A stretch of 9,238 bases of DNA from Gammaproteobacteria bacterium. GTDB lineage: Bacteria > Pseudomonadota > Gammaproteobacteria > Chromatiales > Chromatiaceae. The notes below the pieces were generated by a model that worked only from the letters and a program-made list of their open reading frames with translations, had not been told where the DNA came from and did not search any database. The stretch's first letter is position 1. Every line of letters begins with the position of its first letter. Location: assembly GCA_013041975.1 (NCBI GenBank), contig JABDQZ010000239.1, positions 1-9,238 of the forward strand, given 5' to 3'. The position numbers were made by a program, and so were the translations under genes. Shown here piece by piece: positions 6,601-9,238 of this stretch.

Positions 6601-7125
6601 ATGAGCGGTCCTGAGTACAAAAGCAGAAAACTTTTGATCATGCGCCATGGCAAGTCAGACTGGAGCACTGATACCGGTGACTTTGACCGTCCATTGAAAA
6701 AACGGGGTAGCAAGGCAGCCAAAAAAATTGGCTACTGGCTTTCCAGTAATGCGCCTTACAAGCCTGACGTTGTGATTTCATCTCCTGCCGAGCGAGCTTT
6801 ATCGACAGCCAGTATTGTTGCTGAAATGCTGCCTGACCAGGTAGAACTCGAACTGGATGATCGTATCTACGAGGCAGGCGTTGAGCAACTGTTGCAGGTT
6901 CTGTCAGAGTTACCCGATGAAATTAATTGCCCGTTGCTGGTAGGGCATAATCCCGGGCTGGAATCCCTGTTGCTGTATCTGACAGATGTTCCAGCTGATT
7001 ACTATCAAGATTCGAAATTATTGACTACAGGCACGCTGGCAATTGTCAGGGTTGCGGTTGCCTGGGATGAAATCACTGAAAAATCCGGTCAGTTTAAAAA
7101 CCTGATCAGGGGTAAAAACCTGTAG
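6601..7125 (+). CDS. SixA-like phosphohistidine phosphatase (histidine phosphatase superfamily)
   Basis: This is a small branch-1 histidine phosphatase of the SixA group, whose E. coli member acts on phosphohistidine in phosphotransfer proteins. The nucleophile motif is LLIMRHGKSDWS with H16, followed by the typical DFDRPLKKRG at 27-35. SSPAERALST supplies R65, DDRIYEA supplies E91 as the likely acid, and the second His is H116 in VGHNPGLE, so all four core catalytic residues are visible. There is no signal peptide or membrane segment, so it is probably cytoplasmic. At 174 residues it is slightly longer than E. coli SixA (about 160). It starts two bases after the pgsA stop, so the two are probably co-transcribed. 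ppk1 also lies in this window, and SixA-type genes occur near polyphosphate genes in some genomes, but here six genes separate them. The family is sure; the substrate is unknown. Confidence 0.88.
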   Translation: MSGPEYKSRKLLIMRHGKSDWSTDTGDFDRPLKKRGSKAAKKIGYWLSSNAPYKPDVVISSPAERALSTASIVAEMLPDQVELELDDRIYEAGVEQLLQVLSELPDEINCPLLVGHNPGLESLLLYLTDVPADYYQDSKLLTTGTLAIVRVAVAWDEITEKSGQFKNLIRGKNL

Positions 7126-7127
7126 AA

Positions 7128-7155
7128 TTGTCATAACCAACGATACAGCTATTTT
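7128..7155 (+). promoter_or_regulatory. Candidate sigma-70 promoter for the YugP-like peptidase gene
   Basis: TTGTCA at 7128-7133 (5 of 6 matches to TTGACA) is followed, after 16 bases, by TATTTT at 7150-7155 (4 of 6 matches to TATAAT). Transcription would start near 7162, about 17 bases before the ATG at 7179. It begins directly after the stop of the SixA-like gene. This is a visual match only; the gene could also be read through from upstream. Confidence 0.3.
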
Positions 7156-7178
7156 GCAGAAGTCCATTACTCGAAATC

Positions 7179-7862
7179 ATGCCATACCTAGTCTTCTTTC
7201 TTTTTCTGCTGGCAATTATCTATATACCCCAACTCTGGGTCGCCTCTGTATTAAAAAAATACCATCGCATGCAGGAAGAAAATTTTCCTGGAACAGGTGC
7301 TGAGCTTGCCCGTCATTTACTTGATAAAATCGGTCTACCGGCCGTAAGTGTGGAAATAACAGAGCAGGGTGATCACTACGATCCGATTTCCAAGTCGGTA
7401 CGTCTTACCAAAGACAAGTTTGAGGGGAAAACCCTGACCTCAATAACAGTAGCTGCCCATGAGGTCGGGCATGCGATGCAGGATGGTCTTGGCCAGCCTA
7501 TGTTTCGTTTCAGAACACAAATGGCTAAATTTACCGTTGTTGCCCAGAGGCTGGGGTCTTTTCTGCTGTTTGTATCACCTTTTCTGGGGCTGATTTCACG
7601 AGCGCCATCGGCAACACTGGTTACAGTAATTGCGGCATTTCTGGTGATGGGGTCTGGCCTGCTGGTACATTTTGTCACCTTGCCAGTTGAACTGGATGCC
7701 AGTTTCAACAAGGCTTTGCCGCTGCTGAAAACCGGTTACCTGGAAGAGTCTCAATACAGGCCAGCTGAAAGAATACTCAAGGCAGCTGCACTGACTTATT
7801 TTGCCGGGGCTCTGGCTGGGTTGTTAAATTTCTGGCGATGGTTTCAGGTGTTGAGAAGATAA
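7179..7862 (+). CDS. YugP-family membrane zinc metallopeptidase
   Basis: This is a predicted membrane-embedded zincin of the YugP family (Zn_peptidase_2). The zinc motif HEVGH is at residues 94-98 (VAAHEVGHAMQD), giving H94, catalytic E95 and H98; E171 in LPVELDAS is the likely third ligand. The family-typical DHYDPISKSVRLTKD stretch is at 65-79. Hydrophobic segments lie at about 3-20, 118-138, 144-168 and 202-217. The 227-residue length fits the family. The physiological substrate is not known to me; members are often annotated only as neutral zinc metallopeptidases. The gene follows the SixA-like phosphatase after 53 bases, probably from its own promoter, and ends 30 bases before a convergent gene. 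No strong Shine-Dalgarno is visible ahead of the ATG; the start is chosen because it begins with the expected N-terminal membrane helix. Confidence 0.9.
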   Translation: MPYLVFFLFLLAIIYIPQLWVASVLKKYHRMQEENFPGTGAELARHLLDKIGLPAVSVEITEQGDHYDPISKSVRLTKDKFEGKTLTSITVAAHEVGHAMQDGLGQPMFRFRTQMAKFTVVAQRLGSFLLFVSPFLGLISRAPSATLVTVIAAFLVMGSGLLVHFVTLPVELDASFNKALPLLKTGYLEESQYRPAERILKAAALTYFAGALAGLLNFWRWFQVLRR

Positions 7863-7892
7863 ACATTCATGCGCTCAATTACCAGGTGACAA

Positions 7893-9238
7893 TCAGGATT
7901 TCAAAGGAATGACGTTATCGGCCTGTTTTGTATGGCTCTCATGACTTTTCTGCCTTGAAACCTGTTCAGCATGTTCAGGTACCAGTTGATGAAGTAAGTC
8001 GCTAAGGCTCTCTTCTTCAAGTTGCTCACAGGCTGCCTTAATGTCGTCCATAATCTTAAGTAGGTTTTTCCAGTCAACTTTGCGATGTCGGGCGAGAAAA
8101 ACTTTTTTATGGCTCGTACCTTCTAACTGTTCCTTTTCATGAAATAGCTCCTCGTATAACTTTTCACCTGGTCTCAGTCCAATAAACTCGAGTTCAATAT
8201 CTTCCCCGGGAGTTTTTCCTGACAAGCGAATCATCTGTTCTGCCAGATAGCTGATTTTTACCGGTTCACCCATGTCCAAAACGTATATTTCTCCGCCAGT
8301 GCCGAGAACAGTAGTCTGCATAATCAATTGGCAGGCCTCGGGAATGGTCATGAAATATCTTTCCATGCGTGGGTCAGTGACTGTGACAGGGCCTCCCGAC
8401 TTGATTTGCTTGCGAAACAAAGGAATGACGCTACCTGCAGAGCCCAGCACATTGCCAAAACGAACCGTCACAAAACTGGTATCAGAATGAGCATTCAGGT
8501 TCTGGCAGTAGATTTCAGCTGAGCGTTTGGTCGCACCCATCACATTGGCAGGATTTACTGCTTTGTCAGTGGAGACTAGAACAAAGATTTCTGCCCCATG
8601 TTTACTGGCAGCATCCGCCGTGTTGCGGGTACCAACAATATTGTTTCGCATCGCTTGTCGAATCTGGTTTTCCAGCATGGGCACATGCTTGTAAGCAGCA
8701 GCATGGAAAACAACCTGGGGACGATTTTCCTGAAAAACCGATTCGATGTAATTTTTATCGGTGACATCGCCAAGATAGTGAGTGATTTTCAGACCAGAAA
8801 ATTTTTTATCGAGTTCATGTTCAATCGAATACAGGTTGAATTCGCTATTATCCAGCAATATCAGTTTTTCAGGATTGAGGCGGCTGATCTGCCTACAAAG
8901 CTCGGAGCCAATCGATCCTCCGGCACCGGTAACCAGAATGGTTTTGTTTGCCAGGGTTTTGGTGATACCTGCCCAGTTCAGTGTAACTGGCTCACGACCT
9001 AATAGGTCTTCGATCGAAACTTCCCTCAACTCGTTAACGCTGACCTGGCCAGAGATCAGGTCCTGAAGGTGAGGAATTGCCCTGAAAGGCACTGAGGTGG
9101 TTTCGCAGATTTCAACGACTCGACGCACATCAGCTTTTTTCGCGGAGGGAAATGCCAGCATGATAAGATCAATATCGTATTTATTAACAAGTTCTGGAAT
9201 TTGACGGGTTGTACCTGCGATAGAAATACCGTGAATGT
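7893..9238 (-). CDS. WbpM/CapD-type nucleotide-sugar 4,6-dehydratase, N-terminus beyond the window
   Basis: This enzyme family converts UDP-GlcNAc-type sugars to 4-keto-6-deoxy intermediates for O-antigen, capsule or glycan synthesis. The frame stays open to base 9238; the ATG at 9161 is internal, because 25 further codons reading GISIAGTTRQIPELV-like sequence match the CoA-binding-like region of long WbpM proteins. Those are about 600-660 residues with N-terminal membrane helices, so roughly 150-200 residues are missing here. Counting from the Met at 9161, the SDR glycine motif TGAGGSIGSE is at 78-87, the VSTDKA serine at 197, and M208-x3-K212 (NVMGATKR) replaces the usual YxxxK, as in the long WbpM-type subgroup. 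RFGNVLGSAGSV, the FMTIPEA loop and GLRPGEKLYEELF follow. The C-terminus ends in a polar, Gln/His/Lys-rich tail. It probably belongs to a polysaccharide cluster to the right. Assignment to WbpM versus another CapD-like subgroup is uncertain. Confidence 0.92.
   Translation of the reverse strand, partial: IHGISIAGTTRQIPELVNKYDIDLIMLAFPSAKKADVRRVVEICETTSVPFRAIPHLQDLISGQVSVNELREVSIEDLLGREPVTLNWAGITKTLANKTILVTGAGGSIGSELCRQISRLNPEKLILLDNSEFNLYSIEHELDKKFSGLKITHYLGDVTDKNYIESVFQENRPQVVFHAAAYKHVPMLENQIRQAMRNNIVGTRNTADAASKHGAEIFVLVSTDKAVNPANVMGATKRSAEIYCQNLNAHSDTSFVTVRFGNVLGSAGSVIPLFRKQIKSGGPVTVTDPRMERYFMTIPEACQLIMQTTVLGTGGEIYVLDMGEPVKISYLAEQMIRLSGKTPGEDIELEFIGLRPGEKLYEELFHEKEQLEGTSHKKVFLARHRKVDWKNLLKIMDDIKAACEQLEEESLSDLLHQLVPEHAEQVSRQKSHESHTKQADNVIPLKS

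Noticed and set aside
7101..7122. CCTGATCAGG palindrome and CAGG/CCTG repeat at the end of the SixA-like gene as a terminator
   Set aside because: It lies inside the coding region, the stems are short, and there is no following T-run.
8598..9002. A 134-codon open frame on the plus strand opposite the dehydratase gene
   Set aside because: It lies wholly antisense to a gene with clear family motifs, its translation shows no recognisable domain, and its length is explained by the codon pattern of the opposite strand.
1..9238. Mobile element, prophage, CRISPR array or defence system
   Set aside because: There is no transposase, integrase, regularly spaced direct repeat or known defence gene; every long gene belongs to a recognisable housekeeping or surface-sugar family.

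Overview
The window looks like ordinary chromosomal DNA of a gammaproteobacterium. The strongest evidence is the block uvrY/gacA - uvrC - pgsA, a gene order I know from gammaproteobacteria, and the encoded proteins resemble their E. coli and Pseudomonas counterparts closely. Base composition looks moderate and fairly even. I see no insertion sequence, phage gene, CRISPR array, tRNA or rRNA. I cannot name a genus.

Layout. Positions 1-2022 (+) hold polyphosphate kinase 1, cut at its 5' end by the window edge. Positions 2023-2188 are a non-coding stretch between convergent genes, with a GC-rich stem-loop and two AT-rich inverted repeats. Positions 2189-2794 (-) hold mobA, molybdenum cofactor guanylyltransferase. 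A 75-base divergent promoter region (2795-2869) carries an inverted repeat. From 2870 to 7125 (+) runs a tight gene row: the UvrY/GacA response regulator, a family-5-type uracil-DNA glycosylase whose start overlaps the uvrY stop, uvrC, pgsA, and a SixA-like histidine phosphatase starting two bases after pgsA. A YugP-type membrane zinc metallopeptidase follows at 7179-7862 (+). Positions 7893-9238 (-) hold the C-terminal two thirds of a WbpM/CapD-type nucleotide-sugar 4,6-dehydratase that runs off the right edge. This gene converges on the metallopeptidase with a 30-base gap.

How the genes relate. UvrY is the regulator of the BarA/GacS-UvrY/GacA system that acts through Csr/Rsm small RNAs. Its co-linearity with uvrC is an old conserved linkage that does not by itself imply a shared function. 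The unusual part is a second DNA-repair enzyme, a predicted Fe-S uracil glycosylase, placed between them and apparently translationally coupled to uvrY. It puts base excision and nucleotide excision repair genes side by side, and both proteins show four-cysteine Fe-S signatures. pgsA makes phosphatidylglycerol phosphate at the membrane. The SixA-like phosphatase may act on phosphohistidine proteins. PPK1 and the WbpM-like enzyme are separate housekeeping and surface-polysaccharide functions.

I found no convincing new multi-gene system. The observations most worth checking are the uracil glycosylase insertion and its motif variants, a perfect TATAAT box almost touching the uvrC start codon, the inverted repeats around mobA, the lysine-rich PPK1 tail, and the shortened UvrY linker.
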